Part shown: piece after piece, positions 1-10,660 of the stretch
Position numbering within the stretch: position 1 is the stretch's first letter
How the letters are laid out: every line of letters begins with the position of its first letter
Origin: Auraticoccus cholistanensis
GTDB taxonomy: Bacteria > Actinomycetota > Actinomycetes > Propionibacteriales > Propionibacteriaceae
NCBI RefSeq assembly: GCF_009742705.1
Contig: NZ_WPCU01000003.1
Location: forward strand, 199,262-263,261
DNA length: 64,000 bases
Direction of reading: 5' to 3'
Notes under the pieces: generated by a model
Database searches by the model: none
What the model saw: the letters and a program-made list of their open reading frames with translations, nothing else
Told to the model about the DNA's origin: nothing
Program-made: the position numbers and the translations under genes

Positions 1-667
1 GAGCGCCACCGGGCCCGGGCAGGGCGCCGAGCTGCTCGGCCACGTCGGCGATCACCCGCTCGTTGGCCGTGGCCGTCGTCGCCAGCACCGGCGTCCCCTC
101 CGGCAGGAGCGCGATGATCCCGGCGATCCGGCGGTAGTCGGGGCGGAAGTCGTGACCCCAGTCGGAGATGCAGTGGGCCTCGTCGACCACCAGCAGGCCC
201 AGCCGCTCGAGCAGGGTGGGCAGCACCGACTCGCGGAAGCGGGGGTTGGTCAGCCGCTCCGGGCTGATCAGCAGCACGTCGACGGCGTCCCCGCGCAGCT
301 GCTGCTCGACGTCCTCCCACTCGGTCTGGTTGGCGGAGTTGATCGCCACCGCCCGCACCCCGGCCCGTTCGGCGGCAGCGATCTGGTCGCGCATCAGCGC
401 CAGCAGCGGGGAGACGATGACCGTCGGGCCGGCTCCTCGGGCCCGCAGCAGCATGCTGGCCACGAAGTAGACCGCCGACTTGCCCCAGCCGGTGCGCTGG
501 ACCACCAGTGCCCGGCGCCGCCCCTGCACCAGCGCCTCGACCGCCTCGAACTGACCCGGGTGGAAGTCGACCTCGACCCCGGGGCGCGACGCCGAGGTCA
601 GGGCGCGCAGCCGGGCCAGGGCCTCCTCGCGCACGGTGGACGTCGCCTCGGACTGGTCGGTGCTCAC
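1..667 (-). CDS. RecQ-family ATP-dependent DNA helicase, N-terminal part (runs off the window)
   Basis: ATP-driven 3'-5' DNA unwinding in repair is the family role. The visible 222 residues form the first RecA-like helicase domain. The Walker A is TGWGKS at about residues 59-64, where RecQ usually has TGGGKS. Motif II is VVDEAHCISDWGHDF at about 160-173, which is diagnostic of RecQ, and motif Ia/III elements (SPLLALMRDQ, ATTATA) are present. The GTG start at 667 is chosen because a CATACT hexamer lies 7 bases upstream with no ribosome binding site, as in many leaderless genes here. The C-terminal helicase, zinc and HRDC regions are outside the window, so the exact RecQ subtype is open. Confidence 0.87.
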   Translation of the reverse strand, partial: MSTDQSEATSTVREEALARLRALTSASRPGVEVDFHPGQFEAVEALVQGRRRALVVQRTGWGKSAVYFVASMLLRARGAGPTVIVSPLLALMRDQIAAAERAGVRAVAINSANQTEWEDVEQQLRGDAVDVLLISPERLTNPRFRESVLPTLLERLGLLVVDEAHCISDWGHDFRPDYRRIAGIIALLPEGTPVLATTATANERVIADVAEQLGALPGPGGA

Positions 668-674
668 GCTGTGC

Positions 675-680
675 AGTATG
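675..680 (-). promoter_or_regulatory. -10 hexamer CATACT of the RecQ-like gene (leaderless)
   Basis: CATACT on the minus strand lies 7 bases before the GTG start at 667, so transcription should begin at or next to the start codon. This supports the chosen start. No clear -35 is claimed. Confidence 0.45.
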
Positions 681-829
681 TCTGCTGCCACCGACCAGAC
701 CCGTGCCGGCGGTGGCCCTGGGGACGGCGCCCCGCCCCTGTGGACGGCGCCGACGGCGCGCCCCGGCCCCGGACCTGTTCAGCGGCTGCGGGCTGTGGTC
801 GACTGGTCCGACACCGGAGGAGGAGCGAG

Positions 830-2266
830 ATGGCCGACAACGTGGGGGCGAGGCCCGCCCAGCCGAACACCCCGTCGCACACGGGGGAGGAGCCCACCGA
901 GCTCAGGCGGGTGATCGGCCCCGGGCTGCTGCTGCTGTTCATCGTCGGCGACATCCTCGGCACGGGCATCTACTCCCTCACCGGCCGGGTGGCCGCGGAG
1001 GTGGGGGGTGCGGTGTGGCTGCCCTTCCTGGCCGCCTTCGTGGTGGCCTTCCTCACCGCCTTCAGCTACCTGGAGCTGGTCACCAAGTACCCGCGGGCCG
1101 GCGGTGCGGCGATCTACACGCACCGGGCCTTCAAGATCCACTTCCTCACCTTCCTGGTCACCTTCGCGGTGATGTGCTCGGGGCTCACCTCGGCCTCGAG
1201 CGCGGCGAAGTCCTTCGCCGGCAACCTGTTCGCCGCGATCGGGGTGGACGAGCCGGGGGAGTGGGTGCTGCTGATCGCCGCGCTGGCCTTCATGACGGGG
1301 GTGGCGCTGATCAACCTGCGCGGTGTGGGCGAGAGCGTGAAGGCCAACGTGGTGCTCACCTGCATCGAGCTCAGCGGTCTGCTGATCGTCATCGCGGTGG
1401 GCGCCTGGGCGCTGCTGCGCGGCGTGGGCGAGACGGCCCGGCTGACCGAGTTCAACGTGCCCGAGGGTGAGACCGCCTTCGGCGCGGTCACCGCGGCCAC
1501 GGCGCTGGCCTTCTTCGCCATGGTCGGCTTCGAGGACTCGGTCAACATGGCCGAGGAGACGAAGAACCCCAGCCGGGTCTTCCCGAAGTACATGATCCTC
1601 GCCCTGGTCATCACGGGCGTGATCTACGTGCTGGTGGCGATCTCGTCCGTGGCCCTGGTCTCCCCGGCGGAGCTGGGTGAGGGCACCACCCCGCTGCTGA
1701 AGGTGGTGGAGGCCGGCGCCCCCGGGTTCCCGATCGCGCTGTTCGCCTGGATCTCCATGTTCGCGGTGGCGAACTCGGCCCTGATCAACATGCTGATGGC
1801 CAGCCGGCTGCTCTACGGCATGGCGCGCGAGAACGTGCTGCCGCGCGGGCTGGGCCGCGTGCTGCCGGGCCGGCGCACCCCGGTGGTGGCCATCGTGTTC
1901 ACCACCGTGCTGGCCTTCGCGCTGATCTCGCTGGCCGACCTGACCGCCCTGGGTGGCACCACCTCGCTGATCCTGCTGTGCGTGTTCACGGTGGTGAACA
2001 TCGCGGTGCTGGTGCTGCGCCGCGACGAGGTCGGGCACCAGCACTTCCGCACGCCCGCGGTGATCCCGGTGCTGGGGGCGCTGCTGTGCGCCTACCTCGC
2101 CAGCCCGCTGTCGGGCCGCTCCACCGCCGACTACGAGGTCGCCGGCTGGCTGATGCTGATCGGCGTGGCGCTGGGCGTGATCACCCTGCTGCTCAACAAG
2201 TACGTCTTCCACCGCCGGGTCGAGATCGGCAGCCACGAGATCGACCCCAGGACGCCGCGGCGCTGA
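830..2266 (+). CDS. APC-superfamily amino acid permease
   Basis: Integral membrane amino acid transporter of 478 residues, near the usual size for the family. About 12 hydrophobic segments are visible after a short hydrophilic N-terminus. TM1 contains the unwound glycine motif GDILGTGIY, and TM6 contains FFAMVGFED followed by NMAEETKNP, both typical of APC permeases. ATG at 830 is preceded by a strong GGAGGAGGAG ribosome binding site. The same frame stays open far upstream, but that part overlaps the helicase gene in antisense and lacks APC character. Substrate is unknown; the cationic amino acid/fructoselysine-like branch is one possibility. Confidence 0.9.
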   Translation: MADNVGARPAQPNTPSHTGEEPTELRRVIGPGLLLLFIVGDILGTGIYSLTGRVAAEVGGAVWLPFLAAFVVAFLTAFSYLELVTKYPRAGGAAIYTHRAFKIHFLTFLVTFAVMCSGLTSASSAAKSFAGNLFAAIGVDEPGEWVLLIAALAFMTGVALINLRGVGESVKANVVLTCIELSGLLIVIAVGAWALLRGVGETARLTEFNVPEGETAFGAVTAATALAFFAMVGFEDSVNMAEETKNPSRVFPKYMILALVITGVIYVLVAISSVALVSPAELGEGTTPLLKVVEAGAPGFPIALFAWISMFAVANSALINMLMASRLLYGMARENVLPRGLGRVLPGRRTPVVAIVFTTVLAFALISLADLTALGGTTSLILLCVFTVVNIAVLVLRRDEVGHQHFRTPAVIPVLGALLCAYLASPLSGRSTADYEVAGWLMLIGVALGVITLLLNKYVFHRRVEIGSHEIDPRTPRR

Positions 2267-2286
2267 GGCGGCCGTCCGGGCCGGGG

Positions 2287-2892
2287 TCAGCCGAGCAGCA
2301 GCGTGACGCCCAGCACCAGCATGGTCACGCCGATCACGACGTCGATCACCCGCCAGGCCCGGGGCCGGTCCAGCCACCGGCTCAGCCGGTGCGCCCCCGC
2401 GCCCAGCGCGCTGAACCAGACCGCGCTGGCGGTCGCCGACCCGAGCACGAACCACCACCTCCGGTCCCCGTGACCGTTGGCCAGCGCGCCGAGCAGCACG
2501 ACGGTGTCGAGGTAGACGTGGGGGTTGAGGAAGGTGAGGGCGGCGGCGGTCAGCAGGGCGGTCCGGCGGGAGCCGGCGCCCTCGCTGCGGGCCACCAGGA
2601 CGCCGGGACGCACGGCCCGCCGCAGCGCGAGCAGGGCGTAGCCCAGCAGGAAGAGTCCGCCGGCCACCCGGGCCGCCGTCGCGAACCACGGTGCCGCCTC
2701 GACCAGCACCCCGAGCCCGGCGGCGCCGGCGCTCATCAGCACCACGTCCGCTCCGGTGCAGAGCAGCACCACGGGCAGCACGTGCTCGCGACGCAGGCCC
2801 TGGCGCAGCACGAAGGCGTTCTGCGCACCGATCGCGACGATCAGCGCCGCCCCGCTCAGGAAGCCGGTCAGCACGACGGAGAGGAGGTCCAC
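2287..2892 (-). CDS. lysE: LysE/ArgO-type basic amino acid exporter
   Basis: Exports L-lysine and/or L-arginine across the cytoplasmic membrane. The 201-residue protein has about six TM segments and the family N-terminal signature GAQNAFVLRQGL at about residues 25-36. Length fits LysE/ArgO (about 200-235). The start is set at GTG 2892 because a TAGCCT -10 hexamer lies 7 bases upstream; an upstream ATG at 2964 would extend the protein across the regulator's promoter. It is divergent from a LysG/ArgP-type regulator, the classical arrangement in which the regulator activates the exporter when basic amino acids accumulate. Which amino acid is exported cannot be told from sequence. Confidence 0.9.
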   Translation of the reverse strand: MDLLSVVLTGFLSGAALIVAIGAQNAFVLRQGLRREHVLPVVLLCTGADVVLMSAGAAGLGVLVEAAPWFATAARVAGGLFLLGYALLALRRAVRPGVLVARSEGAGSRRTALLTAAALTFLNPHVYLDTVVLLGALANGHGDRRWWFVLGSATASAVWFSALGAGAHRLSRWLDRPRAWRVIDVVIGVTMLVLGVTLLLG

Positions 2893-2899
2893 GGCGACG

Positions 2900-2905
2900 A
2901 GGCTA
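2900..2905 (-). promoter_or_regulatory. -10 hexamer TAGCCT of lysE (leaderless)
   Basis: TAGCCT on the minus strand ends 7 bases before GTG 2892. It decides the lysE start in favour of the shorter protein. Confidence 0.5.
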
Positions 2906-2948
2906 GGTCCGCCCTGCTCTGCAGTCGAACGAAAGAACCTGACGTTGC

Positions 2949-2963
2949 TGAAGCGCTGCTTCA
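2949..2963 (+). promoter_or_regulatory. Inverted repeat TGAAGC-GCT-GCTTCA, candidate LysG operator
   Basis: A perfect 6+6 bp inverted repeat with a 3-bp centre sits between the divergent lysE and lysG promoters, just upstream of the lysG -10 element. LysR-type regulators bind dyads in such shared regions and control their own gene and the divergent target. Assignment to LysG is by position only. Confidence 0.5.
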
Positions 2964-2965
2964 TC

Positions 2966-2971
2966 TAGGGT
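2966..2971 (+). promoter_or_regulatory. -10 hexamer TAGGGT of lysG (leaderless)
   Basis: TAGGGT lies 7 bases before GTG 2979, with TTGCTG at 2945-2950 as a possible -35 (15-bp spacer). The -35 overlaps the inverted repeat at 2949-2963, which would allow autoregulation. Confidence 0.5.
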
Positions 2972-2978
2972 TGGCGCC

Positions 2979-3878
2979 GTGGACCTCGACACCGGCGCCC
3001 TCACCACGCTGGCCACCGTGCTGCGGCTGGGGAGCCTGGAGGCGGCGGCGCGCGAGCTGCACCTGACGCCGTCGGCGGTGAGCCAGCGGCTCCGGGCCCT
3101 GGAGAACCGTGTCGGGCAGGTGCTGGTGCGGCGCAGCCGCCCGGTCCGCCCCACCGAGGGCGGCGAGGTGCTGCTGCGGCTGGCCGCCCAGATCGAGCTG
3201 CTGCAGGCCGAGGCGCTCGCGGAGCTGCGCGCCGGGTCCGAGCCGGACGGGCCGCCCATGGAGCTGGCCGTCGCGGTGAACGCCGACTCCCTGGCCACCT
3301 GGTTCCTGCCCGTGGTGGCCGACGTCCAGGCGAGCCAGCACGTGGTGCTCGAGCTGCTCCGTGACGACGAGCGGCACTCGGCCGACCTGCTCCGCCAGGG
3401 ACGCGTCATCGCCGCCGTCACCTCCGACCCGCGGCCCATCCAGGGCTGCCGGACGGTGCCGCTGGGCTCGCTGCGCTACCTCGCGGTGGCGGCTCCCGGC
3501 TGGGTGCGACGGTGGGGCGCCGGCTCCGAGGTCGACCTGGCCCGGGCCCCGATGCTCGTCTTCGACCGGCGCGACTCGACCCAGCACGCCATGCTGGCCG
3601 CCCGGGGCTGGCAGGGACCGGTGCCGCCGGTGACCAGCGTCCCCTCCTCCGCCGACTTCGAGCGGGCGGTCCGGTTGGGGATCGGCTGGGGGATGCTGCC
3701 CGAGCCGACGATCAGCGACGCCCTCGCCGAGGGGGAGCTGGTCGCGCTGTGGCCCGGCGACGGGCACCTCGACGTCGCCCTCTACTGGCAGCACTGGCGG
3801 CTGGGGTCGACGACCACGACCGCGCTGACCCGGGCGGTGCGGGACCGGGCGGCGCAGGTGCTGCGACCACCCGGCTGA
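2979..3878 (+). CDS. lysG: LysR-type regulator, LysG/ArgP family
   Basis: Transcription factor of 299 residues that would sense basic amino acids and activate the divergent exporter. The N-terminal winged HTH (about residues 1-60) contains LEAAARELHLTPSAVSQRLR, a typical LysR recognition helix region, and the remainder fits the periplasmic-binding-protein-like effector domain. ArgP/LysG proteins are about 295-305 residues. GTG start with no ribosome binding site; the -10 is 7 bases upstream. Divergent pairing with lysE is the main argument for the specific name. Confidence 0.88.
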   Translation: MDLDTGALTTLATVLRLGSLEAAARELHLTPSAVSQRLRALENRVGQVLVRRSRPVRPTEGGEVLLRLAAQIELLQAEALAELRAGSEPDGPPMELAVAVNADSLATWFLPVVADVQASQHVVLELLRDDERHSADLLRQGRVIAAVTSDPRPIQGCRTVPLGSLRYLAVAAPGWVRRWGAGSEVDLARAPMLVFDRRDSTQHAMLAARGWQGPVPPVTSVPSSADFERAVRLGIGWGMLPEPTISDALAEGELVALWPGDGHLDVALYWQHWRLGSTTTTALTRAVRDRAAQVLRPPG

Positions 3879-3893
3879 GCACCCGCCCCGCGA

Positions 3894-4859
3894 TCAGGGG
3901 AGCCGGGCGGCCAGCGAGCCCAGGTGGCGGGCCAGCGCCCGCGGTCCCGACCGGGGGGCGACCGCCTCGACGGAGGCGTTGTAGTTGGTGTTGGTGTTGA
4001 CGTCGTAGGTGAGCACCCGGCCGTCGGCGGCCTCGATGAACTCGATGCCGCACACCTCCAGCCCCATCCGGTCGGCGAAGGCCAGGTACTGCTGCACCAG
4101 GGCCGGGTCCACGTCCTCGCGCAGCGTGAACAGCTCCTGGTCCGGGTCGGGGGCGAGGGTCGCCCCCGGCGGGACCACCGGTCGTCCGGTCGCGGGGTCG
4201 AGGGCGCAGGCGTCGGCGGGGCAGAGCTGGAACCCGCCGCGGGCGGTGTCGGCGGAGATGGCGTACACCAGCTCGCCGGCGACGATCTCGACGCGGGTGA
4301 TCCGAGGTTCCGCCGCCTGCACGTACTCCTGCACCAGGGTGATGCCGTCGACCGGGTGCTCGACGTCGGGGCCGGCGAGGTGCTCGGCCAGCTCCTCCAC
4401 GGAGTCGAACCGGTGGACGCCCAGACCCTTGCCGCCCTGGTTGTGCTTGGTCACGAAGGGCGCCGGCACCGACCGCGCCGCCCGCAGCACCTGCTCGGGC
4501 CCGATCGCGGCCACCGTCCGCGGCACCGCGATGCCGGCCGCGCGCAGCGCGGTGAGCTGGTCGACCTTGCTCATCTCGAGCTCCAGCACCCGGCGGCCGT
4601 TGACCGTGCGACGGCCGTGCGACTCCAGCCAGGACAGCACGGCGCGCGCGTAGTCCTTGGAGAGCCCGTGCCCGCGGGTGTGGGAGGAGGCGCTGAGGCG
4701 GGACCAGAAGATGCCCTCCGGCGGCGCCTCGGTCAGGTCCAGGGTGCCCTCGGTCAGCAGCCACTCCGTGACCGGCACCCCCTCCGCGGCGAACGCGTCG
4801 GCGAAGGGCGGCCACCACTCCGGGTTCTCGTGCAGGGCGTAGACCATCGGTGTGCTCAC
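3894..4859 (-). CDS. ATP-grasp ligase-like protein (RimK-related)
   Basis: A 321-residue protein with ATP-grasp features. PFVTKHNQGGKGLGVHRF (about 133-150) resembles the ATP-binding lysine and glycine-rich loop, LVQEYV follows, and GIEFIEAADGRVLTYDVNTNTNY near the C-terminus supplies the Mg-binding E/N residues. The N-terminus carries a conserved-looking segment with FWSRLSASSHTRGH. ATP-grasp enzymes join an acid and an amine through an acyl-phosphate, but the substrates here are unknown; related actinobacterial proteins are often labelled alpha-L-glutamate ligase. GTG start at 4859, overlapping no neighbour, convergent with lysG. Confidence 0.75.
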   Translation of the reverse strand: MSTPMVYALHENPEWWPPFADAFAAEGVPVTEWLLTEGTLDLTEAPPEGIFWSRLSASSHTRGHGLSKDYARAVLSWLESHGRRTVNGRRVLELEMSKVDQLTALRAAGIAVPRTVAAIGPEQVLRAARSVPAPFVTKHNQGGKGLGVHRFDSVEELAEHLAGPDVEHPVDGITLVQEYVQAAEPRITRVEIVAGELVYAISADTARGGFQLCPADACALDPATGRPVVPPGATLAPDPDQELFTLREDVDPALVQQYLAFADRMGLEVCGIEFIEAADGRVLTYDVNTNTNYNASVEAVAPRSGPRALARHLGSLAARLP

Positions 4860-4902
4860 GTGGGCACAAGGAGCCGGCCGGGGGCCGCTATTCCAGCGGC
4901 GG

Positions 4903-5469
4903 TCAGGCCGGGCCGGGAGCGGGCCCGTAGCGGGTCGGTCCCGGGCGGGCGCCGACGGCGCGGAACCACTCGCTGGAGGACCTCGTCCACAGCAGCACGA
5001 GCGCGCCGACGGTGACCAGCATCGTGGCCACGACGAGCGCCTTGCTGAACCAGGGGGTGGGCTGGGTCAGGGACAGCACCCCGCTCACCAGGTAGAGGCC
5101 GCCGAGCACGGTGGCCAGGATCCGCGACCAGTTCGCGCCCCGGCCGCAGAACACGGCGTTGAGGGCCCACAGCGCCGTCACCACCAGGCCGCTGACGACG
5201 GCGGTCACCAGCCCCAGCGTGACCGTCGTGTCGATGAGCTCGGGCGAGGCCTGCAGACCCTGCCGGGCCAGCTCCTCGGCCACCATGGCGCGCGTCTGGC
5301 CCTGCTGCGCCAGCGCGGCGACCAGGCCGAGCAGGCTGAGACCGGCGCCGACCCAGATCAGCGCGACGGCGTTGCGGACCGAGCTCGGCCTGGCGGGGGC
5401 CGGCCCCGGCGCGCCGGGCGGCCGGTGCTGCGGACGCGGCGGGTGCTGCGGACCTGGCGTGGTGCTCAT
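4903..5469 (-). CDS. Four-TM membrane protein of unknown function
   Basis: A 188-residue protein with a proline-rich cytoplasmic N-terminus (about 30 residues) followed by four hydrophobic segments (about 33-52, 84-106, 120-140 and 146-163). No catalytic motif is recognisable. ATG at 5469 has a good GAGGAGGAG ribosome binding site. It is divergent from the aldehyde dehydrogenase gene. Proteins of this architecture are common and unassigned in high-GC actinobacteria. Confidence 0.75.
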   Translation of the reverse strand: MSTTPGPQHPPRPQHRPPGAPGPAPARPSSVRNAVALIWVGAGLSLLGLVAALAQQGQTRAMVAEELARQGLQASPELIDTTVTLGLVTAVVSGLVVTALWALNAVFCGRGANWSRILATVLGGLYLVSGVLSLTQPTPWFSKALVVATMLVTVGALVLLWTRSSSEWFRAVGARPGPTRYGPAPGPA

Positions 5470-5588
5470 GGCTGCTCCTCCTCGAGGCCGGGAGGCCCAC
5501 GCTAGGCCCGGCCCGGGTCAGCCGCCGGCCGTCCGGGTGCCAGACTCGAGGAGACCACCTGCGACCGCGGTGCCCGAGGAGGACCGAG

Positions 5589-7037
5589 ATGACCAGCCTG
5601 CCGATCGACGTGCCGACCGACCTCTTCATCGCCGGGGAGTGGCGCCCGGCCACCGGTGGCGGGACCGTGGCCGTCACCGACCCCGCCGACGGCAGCGAGC
5701 TGGCCCGGGTGGCCGACGCCCGTCCCGAGGACGCCGTCGCCGCCCTCGACGCCGCCTGCGCCGCGCAGCGGGAGTGGGCCGCCACCGCGCCGCGGGAGCG
5801 CTCCGACCTGCTGCGGGCGGCCTTCGAGGCCATCATGGACTCCGCCGAGGAGATGGCGCGGCTGATGACCTGCGAGATGGGCAAGCCGTTGGCCGAGTCC
5901 CGCGCGGAGGTCACCTACGGCGCGGAGTTCCTGCGGTGGTTCAGCGAGGAGGCGGTCCGCATCGGGGGGCGCCACGGCACCCGGCCCGAGGGCGGCGCCG
6001 ACATGGTGGTGCGGCCCTACCCGGTCGGGCCCTGCCTGCTGATCACGCCGTGGAACTTCCCGCTGGCCATGGCCACCCGCAAGCTCGGCCCCGCCCTGGC
6101 GGCCGGCTGCACCACGGTGCTCAAGCCGGCCACCCTGACCCCGCTCACCACGCTGGCCACGGTCCGGGTGCTGGAGCAGGCCGGGCTGCCCCGCGGCGTG
6201 GTCAACGTGGTCACCACCACCTCGGCGTCGGCGGTGACCAAGCCGCTGATGGCCGATCCGCGGCTGCGCAAGGTCAGCTTCACCGGCTCCACCGAGGTGG
6301 GCCGCATCCTGCTGGAGCAGGCCGCCCCGACCGTGCTGCGGACGTCGATGGAGCTGGGCGGCAACGCCCCCTTCCTGGTCTTCGACGACGCGGACCTCGA
6401 CACCACGGTCACCGCCGCCATGCAGGCCAAGTTCCGCAACATCGGCCAGGCCTGCACCGCGGCGAACCGTTTCCTGGTGCAGCGCGGCATCGCGGACGCG
6501 CTGGTCGAGCGGCTGACCGCCGAGATCGACGCCCTCGTGGTGGGTCGCGGCACCGACGAGGGCGTCACCATCGGGCCGCTGGTGGACGACGACGCCGTGG
6601 CCAAGTGCCTGGAGCTCACGCGGGACGCCGTCGATCGCGGTGCCACCCTGGTGCGTGGCGGCGAGGCGCTCGACGGGCCCGGGCACTTCATGCAGCCCAC
6701 GCTGCTCACCGACGTGCCGGCCGACGCCCGGATCTGCGCGGAGGAGGTGTTCGGCCCGGTGCTGCCCATCACCGTCTTCGACACCGAGGAGGAGGCGGTG
6801 GCGCTGGCCAACGACACCGAGTTCGGGCTCACGTCCTACCTGTGCACCGGCGACATGGTGCGGGCCCGCCGCGTCGTCGACCAGCTCGAGGTCGGGATGG
6901 TGGGGATCAACCTCGGGGTGCTCTCCAACGCCGCGGCCCCGTTCGGCGGGGTGAAGCAGTCCGGCCTCGGCCGCGAGGGCGGCGCCGAGGGCATCGCGGA
7001 GTACCAGTCGCTGCGCTACACCCTCACCCCGCTCTGA
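5589..7037 (+). CDS. gabD: NAD(P)-dependent succinate-semialdehyde dehydrogenase
   Basis: Aldehyde dehydrogenase of 482 residues that would oxidise succinate semialdehyde to succinate, feeding GABA or related carbon into the TCA cycle. It has the ALDH core: ITPWNFPLAM substrate/cofactor region, FTGSTEVGR nucleotide loop, catalytic Glu at about 255 in MELGGNAPF, and catalytic Cys at about 289 in GQACTAANR. The overall pattern matches GabD-type SSADH more than betaine aldehyde or generic ALDHs, but the exact aldehyde is inferred. ATG follows GAGGAGGAC. tenA starts 33 bases downstream. Confidence 0.86.
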   Translation: MTSLPIDVPTDLFIAGEWRPATGGGTVAVTDPADGSELARVADARPEDAVAALDAACAAQREWAATAPRERSDLLRAAFEAIMDSAEEMARLMTCEMGKPLAESRAEVTYGAEFLRWFSEEAVRIGGRHGTRPEGGADMVVRPYPVGPCLLITPWNFPLAMATRKLGPALAAGCTTVLKPATLTPLTTLATVRVLEQAGLPRGVVNVVTTTSASAVTKPLMADPRLRKVSFTGSTEVGRILLEQAAPTVLRTSMELGGNAPFLVFDDADLDTTVTAAMQAKFRNIGQACTAANRFLVQRGIADALVERLTAEIDALVVGRGTDEGVTIGPLVDDDAVAKCLELTRDAVDRGATLVRGGEALDGPGHFMQPTLLTDVPADARICAEEVFGPVLPITVFDTEEEAVALANDTEFGLTSYLCTGDMVRARRVVDQLEVGMVGINLGVLSNAAAPFGGVKQSGLGREGGAEGIAEYQSLRYTLTPL

Positions 7038-7070
7038 ACCCGGACCGGCCACCCGGCACACTGGGCGGCC

Positions 7071-7763
7071 GTGAGCACCGACACCGTCTCCCAGACCACC
7101 CGGACCGGTTCCCTCGCGCAGCGGATGTGGCAGCGGGCCGAGCCGACCTACCAGCGCATCCTGCAGCACCCGTTCCTGCTCGGGCTGGCCGAGGGCACCC
7201 TGCCGCGGGAGTCGTTCGGCTACTTCGTCGTGCAGGACAGCCACTACCTGCGGGCCTACTCCCGCTGCCTGTCCCTGCTGTCGGCCCGGGCGCTGCCCGA
7301 GGAGCCGGTGCGGATGTTCGCGTTGCACGCCGCCAACGCGGTGGACGTCGAGCGCGAGCTGCACGCCTCGCTGCTGCCCGAGCTGGGCATCGACCCCGCC
7401 GACCTCGACCGGATCGGCGCCGGCCCCACCACCACCGCCTACACCTCCTACCTCACCGCGGTGTGCGCCACCGGCAGCTGGGCGGAGGGGGTGGCCGCGG
7501 TGCTGCCCTGCTACTGGGTGTACCGGGAGGTGGGGCGCACGCTGCTCGAGCGCTCCTCGCCCGACCCGCTGTACGCCCGCTGGATCGAGACCTACGGCTC
7601 GCCCGAGTTCGACGCGGTGGTGGACCAGGTGGTGGCGGTCGCCGACGCCCTCGAGGTGTCCGCGGCGGAGGAGGCCCGCTGCCTGGAGCACTTCGCCGTC
7701 ACGACCCGCTACGAGTGGATGTTCTGGGACGCCGCCTCCCGGCGGCTGGCCTGGCCGGTGTGA
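7071..7763 (+). CDS. tenA: TenA-family aminopyrimidine aminohydrolase (thiaminase II)
   Basis: Salvages thiamin breakdown products by hydrolysing aminopyrimidines to HMP. The 230-residue all-helical protein has the family motif PCYWVYREVG (the Cys is the usual catalytic nucleophile) and the N-terminal FGYFVVQDSHYL segment. GTG start; CACACT at 7057-7062 could serve as -10, so it may be transcribed from its own weak leaderless promoter or read through from gabD. No riboswitch precedes it, unlike the likely HMP transporter cytX elsewhere in this window (33.6 kb). Confidence 0.88.
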   Translation: MSTDTVSQTTRTGSLAQRMWQRAEPTYQRILQHPFLLGLAEGTLPRESFGYFVVQDSHYLRAYSRCLSLLSARALPEEPVRMFALHAANAVDVERELHASLLPELGIDPADLDRIGAGPTTTAYTSYLTAVCATGSWAEGVAAVLPCYWVYREVGRTLLERSSPDPLYARWIETYGSPEFDAVVDQVVAVADALEVSAAEEARCLEHFAVTTRYEWMFWDAASRRLAWPV

Positions 7764-7786
7764 ACCCGCGGGGGTAGCCTCGCCGG

Positions 7787-7948
7787 ATGGGGCGACCGCT
7801 GCGGTGCCGGCTGGGTCTCCACCGCTGGCAGGACCGGTGGAACGAGGAGCACCAGCGCTACCAGGTGTGCCGGCGCTGCCAGGCCGAGCGCGACCCGGTC
7901 GTGATCTCCGACGTCTCCAACCCCGACACGTCCGGCGGCGGGCTCTGA
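7787..7948 (+). CDS. Small zinc-ribbon-like protein, 53 aa
   Basis: A short basic protein with a possible metal site made of C7, H12 and a C28-x2-C31 knuckle (VCRRCQ). A TAGCCT hexamer lies 6 bases before the ATG, fitting a leaderless gene, and the coding region keeps G/C in third positions. Small proteins of this pattern occur in many actinobacteria but have no known role. Too short for certainty. Confidence 0.6.
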   Translation: MGRPLRCRLGLHRWQDRWNEEHQRYQVCRRCQAERDPVVISDVSNPDTSGGGL

Positions 7949-8088
7949 CGGCGGCCGCGCCGGGCGGCTCCGAGACGTCCCCTACGGCGACGGTCGTGCC
8001 CGGTCAGGGTCGGACCAGACCACGGTCGGGGTCAGCACCAGACCCTGCACCGATGCGGGGCCGTGGCGGCGCGCCGAGCATGGTGGTC

Positions 8089-8202
8089 ATGGACATCACA
8101 CAGATCCTCCTCACCGTCGGCGCCGTCCTGGGCATCGTGCTGGTGGCCGCCCTGGCCATCCTGCCCACCGTGATCGAGGCGGAGTCGCACAACCACGACT
8201 GA
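8089..8202 (+). CDS. Small single-TM protein, 37 aa
   Basis: Consists almost entirely of one hydrophobic helix (about residues 5-27, ILLTVGAVLGIVLVAALAIL) with a short acidic, His-containing C-terminus. ATG at 8089 is preferred, but an in-frame ATG at 8080 and another at 8053 are possible. No function can be assigned; it may be a small membrane regulator or an unexpressed ORF. Confidence 0.45.
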   Translation: MDITQILLTVGAVLGIVLVAALAILPTVIEAESHNHD

Positions 8203-8232
8203 GGGGAGCACGACCGCGGGGAGCACGACGGG
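8203..8232 (+). repeat. Two tandem 15-bp repeats upstream of icd
   Basis: GGGGAGCACGACCGC (8203-8217) is followed directly by GGGGAGCACGACGGG (8218-8232), starting just after the stop of the small TM protein. Part of a wider pattern of short tandem repeats in the gaps of this window. Confidence 0.6.
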
Positions 8233-8305
8233 GGAGAGCCCGCCGGTCGACCCGGGGCCGACCCCGCCGCGCCTCCTGCCGGGCGCCGGGGAGCTCGCCC
8301 GTGCC

Positions 8306-8332
8306 GTGACCGGGGGCGGCGTTCGGTAGCCT
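8306..8332 (+). promoter_or_regulatory. Candidate promoter of icd
   Basis: GTGACC (8306-8311) and TAGCCT (8327-8332) with a 15-bp spacer. The transcript would carry a leader of about 46 bases before the icd ATG, which is preceded by a GAGAGGCAGGG purine tract. Confidence 0.35.
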
Positions 8333-8385
8333 CGCCCCGAGCGATCACTCGCGTCGTCCAACCGCACGAGAGGCAGGGCTGGCCC

Positions 8386-10605
<2,220 letters not shown>

Positions 10606-10623
10606 CCCGCACCGCACCACGCC

Positions 10624-10660
10624 GACGAGCCGCCGGAGGACCTTCCTCCGGCGGCTCGTC
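10624..10660 (+). terminator. Hairpin terminator after icd
   Basis: A perfect 17-bp stem (10624-10640 with 10644-10660) closes a 3-base loop, beginning 18 bases after the icd stop. There is no T-tract, as is common for actinobacterial terminators. Confidence 0.8.

Noticed and set aside
779-2689. Minus-strand open frame of 636 codons opposite the APC permease
   Set aside because: The sequence is rich in His, Gln and Arg without any motif; it is the complement of a membrane protein gene.
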